This document shows positions 36,816 through 44,387 of a DNA stretch of 64,000 bases, one piece after another. Under the pieces are notes generated by a model, which saw only the letters and a program-made list of their open reading frames with translations, had not been told where the DNA came from and did not search any database. The position numbers and the translations under genes were made by a program. The stretch comes from Streptomyces sp. BHT-5-2 (GTDB lineage Bacteria; Actinomycetota; Actinomycetes; Streptomycetales; Streptomycetaceae), in assembly GCF_019774615.1 (NCBI RefSeq), contig NZ_CP081496.1:5704001-5768000 (forward strand). The letters run 5' to 3'. Every line of letters starts with the position of its first letter. Position 1 is the first letter of the stretch.

Positions 36816-36827
36816 GCACGTGCATTC
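36816..36827 (-). promoter_or_regulatory. Possible LexA (SOS) box upstream of uvrA
   Basis: The minus strand reads GAATGCACGTGC, six of eight matches to GAAC-N4-GTTC, next to TATAGG, a possible -10. Two mismatches make it a weak candidate. Confidence 0.25.
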
Positions 36828-36903
36828 GATTTACGGGCCTCGCAAGCCCTCTTCACCCAAACGTGTGGCGGCGCCACACCCTTCCCACCGCGATGACCAG
36901 GTG

Positions 36904-37638
36904 TTACGCCGTACGACGGCCGGCGCCCCGCGGTCGCCCCGGGACCGGGCCTCCGTCCGGCAGCGCCCGTTCCAGCGCCTCGAAGGTGTGCCGGATCACT
37001 GCTTCATGGTCAACGGCGACCTCGTCCGCGGGGTCACCCGCCAGCTGCCGGGCGGCGGCCTCCACGTAGCACGTCCGCCACCCCGCGATGATCAGCGCCG
37101 CGGCCAGCCGGGCGCCCCGGTCGGGCCGCGCGGGGTCGCCGCCGGCCGCCTCGGCCAGCGCCCCGGCCAGCGCGCCCTCGACCTCCTCGACCGCCTCGCG
37201 CGCCCGCGCCCGCAGCGACGGCGCCTCCAGCACCGTGCGGAAGAAGTACTCGAACCCCTCCCCCAGCCCGCCCAGCGGATGGCGCTCGGCGAGCAGGTCC
37301 AGCGCGAGCCGGCGCAGCGCGGCCAGCGGCGTCTCGTCCGCGCCGCGCTCCCGTACCGCGCCGACGAGCAGCTCGACGGCCTCCGGGATCCGGTCGAGGA
37401 AGAGGTCCTCCTTGCGCGGGAAGTAGTTGAAGACCGTCATCGTGGAGACCTCGGCGGCGCGGGCCACCTCGGCGACGGTGACGTCGTCGAAGCCGCGCTC
37501 GACGAAGAGCCGGGTGGCGACGCCGGAGATCCGTTCCCGGGTGAGCCGCTTCTTGCGCTCGCGCAGACTCGGCTGCGCGCCCCGCTCCCCCTCGTCCGCC
37601 ATGCGCCGCCGCTCCCCCGAAGGCTTCTTTTCCGCCAC
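36904..37638 (-). CDS. TetR-family regulator
   Basis: The 244-residue protein has a basic 30-residue N-terminus and the TetR DNA-binding helices (LTRERISGVATRLFVERGFDD; VTVAEVARAAEVSTMTVFNYFPRKEDLF) at about 33-75. The C-terminal ligand domain is Ala/Leu-rich and not specific. GTG 37638 is set by AAGGAG at 6 nt. It is divergent from a flavin monooxygenase gene across 72 bp of A/T-rich DNA, the classic layout of a TetR repressor and its target. Confidence 0.92.
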   Translation of the reverse strand: MAEKKPSGERRRMADEGERGAQPSLRERKKRLTRERISGVATRLFVERGFDDVTVAEVARAAEVSTMTVFNYFPRKEDLFLDRIPEAVELLVGAVRERGADETPLAALRRLALDLLAERHPLGGLGEGFEYFFRTVLEAPSLRARAREAVEEVEGALAGALAEAAGGDPARPDRGARLAAALIIAGWRTCYVEAAARQLAGDPADEVAVDHEAVIRHTFEALERALPDGGPVPGRPRGAGRRTA

Positions 37639-37668
37639 CGTCTCTCCTTCCGCAGCTTTCCGGAGAAA

Positions 37669-37702
37669 ATTGTAGCGGGAATAAATTTTTAGTGACTACA
37701 CT
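37669..37702. promoter_or_regulatory. Overlapping divergent promoters and TetR operator candidate
   Basis: TACACT (37697-37702) lies 8 nt before the monooxygenase ATG. On the other strand TACAAT (37674-37669) is a -10 for the tetR gene. Between them is A/T-rich DNA with the small palindrome TAGTGACTA (37690-37698). A repressor here would block both promoters. Confidence 0.5.
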
Positions 37703-37710
37703 CTCGCTTC

Positions 37711-39261
37711 ATGAAGCACGACGCAGACGTAGTGGTGGCAGGGGGCGGCCCGGTGGGGCTGATGCTCGCCTGCGAATTGGCACTGGCGGACGTTTCGGTC
37801 GTCGTCCTGGAGCGGCTGACCGAGGTGGACCCCACGATCAAGGCGGGGGCGATCAACACCCCCAGCTCGGAAGCCCTCTACCGGCGGGGCATGCTGCCCG
37901 GGCTGGTCGAGGTGCAGCGCGCCGCCATGGCGCAGTTCAGCTCGTTCATGCGGCAGCGGCAGGCGGCCGACGCCGGCACGGTCAAGGCGGCGCCGCGGTT
38001 CGCCGGGCACTTCGCGGGCATCATGCTCCGCGGCGACCTCCTGGACGAGTCGGACCCGGAGTTCGGCACCAGAGGCCCGGCCGCCGAGGTCGGGCTCGTC
38101 CCTCAGGAGGCCCTGGAGCGGCTGCTCGCGGCGCGCGCCGCCGAGCTGGGCGTGGCCCTGCGCCGCGGGGTGAGCCTGACCGGCCTGGACGCCGACGACC
38201 AGGGGGTCCACGTCCACACCTCGGAGGGCTCGCTGCGCGCCGGCTGGCTGGTGGGCTGCGACGGCGGCCGCAGCACGGTGCGCCGGCTCGCCGGCTTCCC
38301 GTTCCCCGGCACCGCTCCGGAGATCACCGGCCACCAGGCCATCGTGGAGATGACCGGTGCCGACGCGCTCGGGGCCGGCTGGACGTGGACCGACACTGGG
38401 ACCTACGTCCACGGGCCGATGACCGGCCGGATCCTCACCGTGGAGTTCGACGGGCCGCCCGCGGACCGCGACGCCCCCATCACCGCCGAGGAGTTGCAGA
38501 CCTCGCTGCGCCGGGTCTCCGGCGTCCCCGACGTGACGATCACCAAGGTGCACACGGCCACCCGCTTCACGGACAACGCCCGCCAGGTGCCCGACTACCG
38601 CCGGGGCCGGGTGCTGCTCGCCGGTGACGCGGCCCATGTGCACTCCCCGTTCGGCGGCCAGGGCCTCAACCTCGGTATCGGCGACGCGATGAACCTCGGC
38701 TGGAAGCTGGCCGCCACGGTGCACGGCCGGGCCCCGGAGGGACTGCTCGACACCTACACCGCCGAGCGGCACCCCATCGGTGCGTGGGTGCTGGAGTGGA
38801 CCCGGGCCCAAGTGGCGCTGATGCGGCCGGAGTCGCATGCCCAGGCGCTGCGCGAGGTGATCGCCGAACTCTCCGGGACGACCGACGCCACCACCTTCTT
38901 CGTCAAGAAGATCTCCGGCGTCTGGCAGCGCTACGACCTGCCCGGCAGCCACCCGCTGACCGGCCGCAGCGCGCCCGACCTGGAACTGTCCGACGGCCAC
39001 CGGCTCGCGGACCATCTGCACGACGGCCGGGGGCTGTTGCTCGACCTCGCCGACGACCCGGCCCTGCGCGAGCGCGCGGCCGGCCACCAGGACCGGGTGC
39101 GCGTGCTGACGGTGGCGTGCCCGGACCGGCCCGACCTGGCCGGCCTCCTGGTGCGCCCGGACGGCTGCACCGCCTGGGCGGCCGAAACCCCGGGCGCCTA
39201 CGAGGAGTTGGACGCGGCGCTGGGCCGGTGGTTCGGGGCGCCCGCCGCGGTGCCTGCTTAG
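37711..39261 (+). CDS. FAD-dependent aromatic monooxygenase
   Basis: The 516-residue protein is a group A flavoprotein hydroxylase, like the polyketide and phenol hydroxylases. The FAD motif VAGGGPVGLML is at 9-19, the DG motif GCDGGRSTVRR near 183-193, and the GD motif LLAGDAAHVHSPFGGQGLNLG near 303-323. The C-terminal 110 residues form the thioredoxin-like domain (LVRPDGCTAWAAE). It would use NAD(P)H and O2 to hydroxylate an aromatic ring. No biosynthetic genes surround it, so detoxification or antibiotic modification under the divergent TetR is the simplest reading. Confidence 0.92.
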   Translation: MKHDADVVVAGGGPVGLMLACELALADVSVVVLERLTEVDPTIKAGAINTPSSEALYRRGMLPGLVEVQRAAMAQFSSFMRQRQAADAGTVKAAPRFAGHFAGIMLRGDLLDESDPEFGTRGPAAEVGLVPQEALERLLAARAAELGVALRRGVSLTGLDADDQGVHVHTSEGSLRAGWLVGCDGGRSTVRRLAGFPFPGTAPEITGHQAIVEMTGADALGAGWTWTDTGTYVHGPMTGRILTVEFDGPPADRDAPITAEELQTSLRRVSGVPDVTITKVHTATRFTDNARQVPDYRRGRVLLAGDAAHVHSPFGGQGLNLGIGDAMNLGWKLAATVHGRAPEGLLDTYTAERHPIGAWVLEWTRAQVALMRPESHAQALREVIAELSGTTDATTFFVKKISGVWQRYDLPGSHPLTGRSAPDLELSDGHRLADHLHDGRGLLLDLADDPALRERAAGHQDRVRVLTVACPDRPDLAGLLVRPDGCTAWAAETPGAYEELDAALGRWFGAPAAVPA

Positions 39262-39391
39262 GATCCGACCCGCCGGACGGGCCGGGGGGGGCGGACGGCG
39301 TGGAAGAGGCGGTCGCCCCGTCCGCCCCTTCCACGCCGGCACGCACCGCGCGTGCCACCGGCACCACCCCGCTTCCGCCCTGAAGGCTGTC

Positions 39392-39427
39392 GTTCGCCTC
39401 CCGAACGGGCCCGGCCGGCGCTAGCGT
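39392..39427 (+). promoter_or_regulatory. Probable leaderless promoter with an inverted repeat at -35
   Basis: TAGCGT (39422-39427) ends 6 nt before the ATG at 39434. The inverted repeat GTTCG-CCTCC-CGAAC (39392-39406) covers the -35 region and may be an operator. Confidence 0.4.
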
Positions 39428-39433
39428 CGGGCC

Positions 39434-40174
39434 ATGACCATCCCTCCTGATTTCCCGCGCGATGTGGCCGCCGTCCACGAGGCCACCGACCGGCTGCTGA
39501 TCTCCCTGGGCAAGCTCGACGACGCCGCGGTGGGCGAGCCGTCGCTGCTCGCCGGCTGGACCCGGGGCCATGTCCTGGCCCATCTGGCCCGCAACGCCGA
39601 CGCCCTGACCAATCTCCTGACCTGGGCACGGACGGGTGTCCGCACGCCGATGTACGCCAGTGCCGCGGCGCGCGACGGCGACATCGAGCGGGGCGCCGAC
39701 CGTCCGCTGGCGGCCCATCTGGAGGACCTGCGGGAGAGCACGGCCCGCTTCGAGGCGGCGGCGGAAGCCGTCCCGGAGGACCGCCGGGCGTTCCAGGTCG
39801 AGATGCGCAACGGCGTCGTCGAGCGGACCGACCGGCTGGCGCTGCGCCGGCTGGCCGAGGTCGAACTCCACCATGTCGACCTGGGCGTGGGCTACAGCGT
39901 CGACCAGCTGCCGCCGGCCTTCGTGGACAGCGAGCTGGATTTCCTCGCCGGGATCAAGTTCGCCGGCCATCCGGAACTGCCTGCGCTGGAGCTGCGCGAC
40001 GACGACGGCCGCCGGTGGCACACCGGGCGCCGCGGCCCCGCCGACGGCGACGCGACCGCCCCGGTGGTGGTGAGCGGCTCGGCACGCGACCTGGTCGGCT
40101 GGCTGACCGGGCGCGCGGACGGTGCCCGTCTGGACGCCCACGGCGGACCGCTGCCTGTCGTACCCCCGCTCTAG
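39434..40174 (+). CDS. Mycothiol-dependent maleylpyruvate isomerase-family protein
   Basis: The 246-residue protein belongs to the MDMPI/DinB-like family, metal-binding four-helix bundles that often use mycothiol. GWTRGHVLAHLARNADAL near residues 42-59 carries the first His, and the metal site is completed by Glu and His in RLAEVELHHVDLGVGY near 140. The C-terminal 70 residues are the second MDMPI domain (VSGSARDLVGWLTGR). The ATG is 6 nt after TAGCGT. The metallo-beta-lactamase-fold gene follows 10 bp downstream; together they may handle thiol adducts. The true substrate is unknown. Confidence 0.85.
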   Translation: MTIPPDFPRDVAAVHEATDRLLISLGKLDDAAVGEPSLLAGWTRGHVLAHLARNADALTNLLTWARTGVRTPMYASAAARDGDIERGADRPLAAHLEDLRESTARFEAAAEAVPEDRRAFQVEMRNGVVERTDRLALRRLAEVELHHVDLGVGYSVDQLPPAFVDSELDFLAGIKFAGHPELPALELRDDDGRRWHTGRRGPADGDATAPVVVSGSARDLVGWLTGRADGARLDAHGGPLPVVPPL

Positions 40175-40177
40175 AGT
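40155..40177 (+). promoter_or_regulatory. Degenerate RecA-NDp-like promoter of the MBL-fold gene
   Basis: CTGTCGTAC (40155-40163), 8 bp, TAGAGT (40172-40177), then 7 nt to ATG 40185. The -10 and the spacing fit the damage promoter, but only five of nine positions of the first half match. It lies inside the end of the upstream gene. Confidence 0.35.
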
Positions 40178-40184
40178 TGGTGTC

Positions 40185-40841
40185 ATGACCTACAGCGGAG
40201 CAGTGAAGGTCGGCGGACCGGCCGACGTGCACGAGCTGACGGACCTGATGATCTCGAAGGTCGCGGTCGGCCCCACGGACAACAACGCCTATGTGCTGCG
40301 GTGCCGTGCGACCGACGAGCAACTGCTGATCGACGCGGCCGCCGAGCCGCACACGCTCCTCACGTTGATCGGCGACAGCGGCCTGGCGTCGGTGGTCACC
40401 ACGCACCAGCACGGCGACCACTGGGGCGCGCTGCGCGAGGTGGTCGACGCCACCGGTGCGCGGACGTACGCGGGACGGCACGATGCCGAGGGCATCCCCG
40501 TCCCCACGGACGTTCTGCTCGACGACGGCGACACGGTGACCGTGGGCCGCGTCCGCCTGACCGCGCGCCATCTGGTGGGGCACACCCCGGGCAGCATCGC
40601 GCTGGTCTACGACGACCCGCACGGCCACCCGCACGTCTTCACCGGCGACTGCCTCTTCCCCGGCGGCGTCGGCAACACCTGGGGCAGCGCGGAGCGGTTC
40701 GGCACCCTGCTCGACGGCGTGCAGCGCAAGCTCTTCGACGAACTGCCCGACGAGACCTGGGTCTATCCGGGGCATGGCTCCGACACCACGCTCGGCACCG
40801 AGCGGCCGCATCTCGCCGAGTGGCGGGCCCGCGGCTGGTAA
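40185..40841 (+). CDS. Metallo-beta-lactamase-fold hydrolase (glyoxalase II-like)
   Basis: The 218-residue protein has all metal ligands of the fold: HQHGDH near residues 70-75, His in VGHTPGS near 130, Asp in FTGDCLFPGG near 150, and His in YPGHGSDTTLG near 198. The size and VGPTDNNAYVLRC at the start suit hydroxyacylthiol hydrolases, and in an actinobacterium the thiol would be mycothiol. It lies 10 bp after the MDMPI-family gene but also has its own TAGAGT box 7 nt before the ATG. It ends at a strong hairpin. Confidence 0.9.
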   Translation: MTYSGAVKVGGPADVHELTDLMISKVAVGPTDNNAYVLRCRATDEQLLIDAAAEPHTLLTLIGDSGLASVVTTHQHGDHWGALREVVDATGARTYAGRHDAEGIPVPTDVLLDDGDTVTVGRVRLTARHLVGHTPGSIALVYDDPHGHPHVFTGDCLFPGGVGNTWGSAERFGTLLDGVQRKLFDELPDETWVYPGHGSDTTLGTERPHLAEWRARGW

Positions 40842-40859
40842 GGGGACCGGAGACCGACC

Positions 40860-40897
40860 GAGGGCCCGGCGGGCGACACACCGCCCGCCGGGCCCTC
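40860..40897. terminator. Bidirectional terminator between the MBL-fold gene and terC
   Basis: A perfect 15-bp stem (40860-40874 with 40883-40897; arm GAGGGCCCGGCGGGC) with an 8-nt loop lies between convergent genes. Confidence 0.9.
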
Positions 40898-40901
40898 CCG
40901 T

Positions 40902-41900
40902 TCACCCGCGGGTGCCCGCCCCGGCCTCTTCGGTCGCCTCGGCGGACTCCCCGACCGCCTGGCGCCGCGAGGCCCGCAGGCTGGTCACGGTCGTGATGGC
41001 CAGCACGGCGCAGATCACGCCCAGCGAGACCGGAATGCTGATCTCCGGGACGGCCACCCCGGATTCGTGCAGGGCGTGCAGCACCAGCTTCACGCCGATG
41101 AACCCGAGGATCACCGACAGGCCGTAGGAGAGGTGCACCAGCTTCTTCAGCAGCCCGCCGATCAGGAAGTACAGCTGCCGCAGGCCCATCAGGGCGAAGG
41201 CGTTGGCGGTGAAGACGATGTACGGGTCCTGGGTCAGGCCGAAGATCGCCGGGATCGAGTCCAGGGCGAACAGGACGTCGGTGGTGCCGATCGCCAGCAT
41301 GACGATCAGCATCGGCGTCATCAGCCGCCGGCCGTTCTCCACGACGAACAGCCTGGTGCCGTGGTACTGGTCGGTGGACGGGAAGCGGCGCTCGACCGCC
41401 TTCAGGAAACGGTTCTCCTCGAACTCTTCGTCCTCGTCGCCGGACCGCGCCTCCTGGATCAGCTTCCACGCCGTCCAGATGAGGAACGCACCGAAGAGGT
41501 AGAACACCCAGGAGAAGTTGGCGATGATCGCCGCGCCGGCGCCGATGAAGCCGGCCCGCAGCACCAGCGCGATCAGCACCCCGACCATCAGCACCCGCTG
41601 CTGGTAGACGGCCGGGACCGCGAACTTGCCCATGATCAGGACGAAGACGAAGAGGTTGTCGACGCTCAGCGACTTCTCGGTGATGAAGCCCGCGAAGAAC
41701 TCACCGGCCGGCGCACCGCCGCCGAACAGCAGCAGGCCGAGCCCGAACAGCGCGGCGAGCCCCATCCAGACACCGGTCCAGATGCCGGCTTCCTTGAGGG
41801 ACACCTCATGGGGTTTGCGTCCGCCGATGAAGAAGTCGACGGCGATCAGGGCACACAGACCGAGGATGGTCAGCGCCCACAGGGTGGGGGAAACGTCCAC
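40902..41900 (-). CDS. terC: TerC-family integral membrane protein
   Basis: The 332-residue protein has about nine membrane helices and the paired acidic motifs of the family: SLSVDNLFVFVLIM near residue 80 and ALDSIPAIFGLTQDPY near 215, thought to bind a divalent metal (manganese in several TerC proteins) at the membrane. GTG 41900 follows GGAGG at about 6 nt. A TerD-fusion gene lies upstream on the same strand, so the two may cooperate in a Ter-type stress response. No manganese riboswitch (yybP-ykoY) was recognised in the 155 bp before it. Confidence 0.93.
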   Translation of the reverse strand: MDVSPTLWALTILGLCALIAVDFFIGGRKPHEVSLKEAGIWTGVWMGLAALFGLGLLLFGGGAPAGEFFAGFITEKSLSVDNLFVFVLIMGKFAVPAVYQQRVLMVGVLIALVLRAGFIGAGAAIIANFSWVFYLFGAFLIWTAWKLIQEARSGDEDEEFEENRFLKAVERRFPSTDQYHGTRLFVVENGRRLMTPMLIVMLAIGTTDVLFALDSIPAIFGLTQDPYIVFTANAFALMGLRQLYFLIGGLLKKLVHLSYGLSVILGFIGVKLVLHALHESGVAVPEISIPVSLGVICAVLAITTVTSLRASRRQAVGESAEATEEAGAGTRG

Positions 41901-42055
41901 TGCTGCCTCCGGCAGGGTCGTACGGCACTCACAGCGTCGTCGCTGCCGGGGGACTTGGACGCCCTCCGTACCAGAAAGAGTAAAGGCGATTCATGAAATG
42001 GCAAAGGGAAGGATAAAACCGCTGGTGGGTGGCACCCCTTCGGGAGACTGACGGG

Positions 42056-44014
42056 TCAGCCGGGGCACGGTCCCGCGGCGCGGCGGGCCTCGGCGACGCG
42101 CTCCATCACCCGGCGGACCACCTCGCTGCGCCGGGGCGCGAGCGGGGGCTCGTACGTCCAGGCATGGCCGACCCAGGGGTCGGCGAGATGGTCGTCGGGC
42201 ACCGGGGTCAGCCGCAGCAGCGCCCGCCACAGCGGGTCCAGGACCGGCCCGTACTCCCGTGCCCGCTCGCGGTCGGCCACCAGCATCAGATGGACCCCGA
42301 CCGCGGGGCCCTCGTCGGCCAGATAGCGCAGTTGGTTCAGGGCGCGGTCGTCGAAGCCGTGCGGGAAGTCATGGACGATCACCAGCTGCTCGGCCGGGTC
42401 CAGCTCCGGCGGCAGGGCCTCGGTGGCGCGGTGGCGCAGCGCCATCTGGAGCAGGTCGACCCGCCGGGTCAGCGCCCCCAGCACCGCGGCCACGCCCCGG
42501 GCGCCGGCCGCCGGCGGCTCGGGCAGCGCGCCGCTCTCCCGCAACGGGGCCAGCGCCGGCCCGGCCGAACCGGCGGCGTCGATGACCTGGACGGCGTACC
42601 CGCCCGGCGGATGGGCGGCCAGCAGGCGGGCGGCGAGGGCGACGGCGGTCTCCAGGGCGAGGCGTGCCAGCGCGGCCTCGTCGGGCGGGGCGTCGGTGAG
42701 CGCGCTGCCCAGCTCCCGGCGGCCGAACTCCCGCTCGGCGTCGTACCCGGCGCGAGGATACGGGCCGGGGCCGCTGTCGATCCACAGGCCGCGCTCCAGC
42801 GGAAGCCGGACGAGCAGCGGAACGCGCAGGCCAGGGGCCTCCGGGAGGTGCAGATCGCCCAGCCGGACCGCCATCGGGTGCTGCCGCGGCACCTCGTAGC
42901 CGTGCCACACCGGGTTGTCCCAACGCGCGAGCGCGGGCGGCAGAGCGGGCTCGACCACCTCCGACACGGCGGTGAGCTGGGCGAGGTCGCGGTCGAGGAC
43001 GGCGCGGGCCCGGCCGACCAGGTCGGCGTGCCGCTCCCGGGCTGCGGCGCGGGCGGCCTCGGTGGCGCCGTCCATACGGGCACGGGGGTCGGCGAGCGCC
43101 TCGTCTAGCTCCCGCTCCAGACGGGAAGCGGCGAAGCCGGCGGCGCCGCGGTACGCCGCCACCGACCGGGCCAGATCCTCGAACAGGCCCCGGACCTGGT
43201 TGTAGAGCCGCTCCTCCAAGCTCCAGCCGTTGGCGTCGCCGGCGACCGGCGCGGCGGGGTCCGCCGGACCATCGGGCGCGGCGACCGGGCCGGCGGACGG
43301 CGGGGGCGGGGGCGCCACGGAAGGCATACGGGCCGCCGCAGGGGTGGTGGGGCGCCGGGGATGGCGGTAGTCGATGCGGGGGCCGGAGGACGGAGTGGCG
43401 GGCTCGCCGGGAGCGGCGGGGTCCGCCACCGGGACGGGGCCGGACGCCGGGTCGGCCGGTGCCGGCTGCCGGGCAGCGGCCGCCGTGATCTCCGCGGCCA
43501 GTTCCGCGGCCTCCGGCAACCCCTGGTCACGCAGCATTTCCGCCGGCCCTCCGGCGTACCCCTGGCCCACGGCGCGGATCCGCCAGGCGCCCCGCCGCCG
43601 GTAGAGCTCCACGGCGACCAGCGCGGTTTCCGGGCCCAGGCCGGTGAGGGTGCAGCCGACGAGGTGGGTGCCACCGGGGCTCGTCACGGCGACCGACGGC
43701 GCGGCGAGGGCACCGAAGCCGCGCCGCACGCCGGGCTCGTCCGGCAGGACCAGCAGCACGCTCACCCGGTGCACGGCGCCGGGCAGCGCGTCCAGATCGA
43801 CCGCGATGCGCTGTTCGGCGGCCACCCGCGAGGGCAGCTCGACGCCCGGCCGTCGGGGTGCGCCCGGACGGACCACGGCCTCGGCGCCCGGCAGCCTGCC
43901 CCGCTCGTCGCCGAGCGCGACCGCGGCCAACAGGGGCACGGCGGCCGCGACCCGGATCTCCACCCGGGTGCGGTCCAGCGGGTGGGTCTGCCCCCGGACG
44001 AGCTCCGCCGTCAT
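42056..44014 (-). CDS. TerD domain fused to an FtsK/HerA-like region without a P-loop
   Basis: The 652-residue protein starts with a TerD-like calcium-binding domain (residues 1 to about 165; IAVDLDALPG, then AVELYRRRGAWRIRAVGQGYAGG). A Pro/Ala-rich linker follows to about 265, then a coiled segment (RLYNQVRGLFEDLARSVAAYRG). The rest resembles the N-terminal ATPase lobe of the Streptomyces FtsK/SpoIIIE-type proteins (VPLLVRLPLERGLWIDSG; QLVIVHDFPHGFDDRALNQL; VGVHLMLVADR). The Walker A position holds no GKS/T, while the Walker-B-like strand survives. It may be a regulatory pseudo-ATPase in a Ter stress system. ATG 44014 has GGGGGAGA 3 nt upstream. Confidence 0.72.
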   Translation of the reverse strand: MTAELVRGQTHPLDRTRVEIRVAAAVPLLAAVALGDERGRLPGAEAVVRPGAPRRPGVELPSRVAAEQRIAVDLDALPGAVHRVSVLLVLPDEPGVRRGFGALAAPSVAVTSPGGTHLVGCTLTGLGPETALVAVELYRRRGAWRIRAVGQGYAGGPAEMLRDQGLPEAAELAAEITAAAARQPAPADPASGPVPVADPAAPGEPATPSSGPRIDYRHPRRPTTPAAARMPSVAPPPPPSAGPVAAPDGPADPAAPVAGDANGWSLEERLYNQVRGLFEDLARSVAAYRGAAGFAASRLERELDEALADPRARMDGATEAARAAARERHADLVGRARAVLDRDLAQLTAVSEVVEPALPPALARWDNPVWHGYEVPRQHPMAVRLGDLHLPEAPGLRVPLLVRLPLERGLWIDSGPGPYPRAGYDAEREFGRRELGSALTDAPPDEAALARLALETAVALAARLLAAHPPGGYAVQVIDAAGSAGPALAPLRESGALPEPPAAGARGVAAVLGALTRRVDLLQMALRHRATEALPPELDPAEQLVIVHDFPHGFDDRALNQLRYLADEGPAVGVHLMLVADRERAREYGPVLDPLWRALLRLTPVPDDHLADPWVGHAWTYEPPLAPRRSEVVRRVMERVAEARRAAGPCPG

Positions 44015-44387
44015 CGTTCTCCCCCTGCGTGTCGTACGGGTCGCTCGTCGGTACCGCGGCGCGTCCACGGGCGCTGCAGGGCCGCCGGCGGACCCTCCGC
44101 ACCGGGCCGGCGTCCCGTCGGAACGTCCGGAGCCGACGCCCCGCCCGGCCCCCGGCGACCGGCACGCGGCGCCACCTCACCACTCCCGGCCGGCCGGTCC
44201 GGTGACCTGTGATCGGGCGGCTTCTCCCGACCCTACGCACACGGGCCGTCCGAAGGCGCGCCGAGCCCCGCTCCGGTGGCGCAGCCGCAACGCCCGGGTG
44301 ACGTTCTGCTGCCGACCCGGCGACCCCACGACCCGCCCGCCCGGTGCCCCGGAGCGGGCCGCCGATGGGTCGCCGACGCCTCGCCGC
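44015..44387. other. 373-bp intergenic region between uvrB and the TerD-fusion gene
   Basis: No gene is supported. ACCCTA at 44230-44235 gives TAGGGT on the minus strand, a possible -10 for the TerD-fusion gene with a long leader, but no matching -35 or damage box precedes it. No clear terminator for uvrB was found. Confidence 0.45.

Noticed and set aside
33287..37069. Open frame of 1260 codons on the plus strand
   Set aside because: It is the antisense shadow of uvrA; the minus-strand frame has all UvrA motifs and proper GC-rich third positions.
37639..39261. Polyketide biosynthetic cluster suggested by the aromatic hydroxylase
   Set aside because: No ketosynthase, acyl carrier, cyclase or NRPS gene lies nearby; only a TetR/monooxygenase pair.
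41901..42055. yybP-ykoY manganese riboswitch before terC
   Set aside because: The space is short and the conserved aptamer features were not recognised.
40902..44014. Full tellurite-resistance operon
   Set aside because: Only terC and one TerD fusion occur; terA, terB, terF and other TerD genes are absent.
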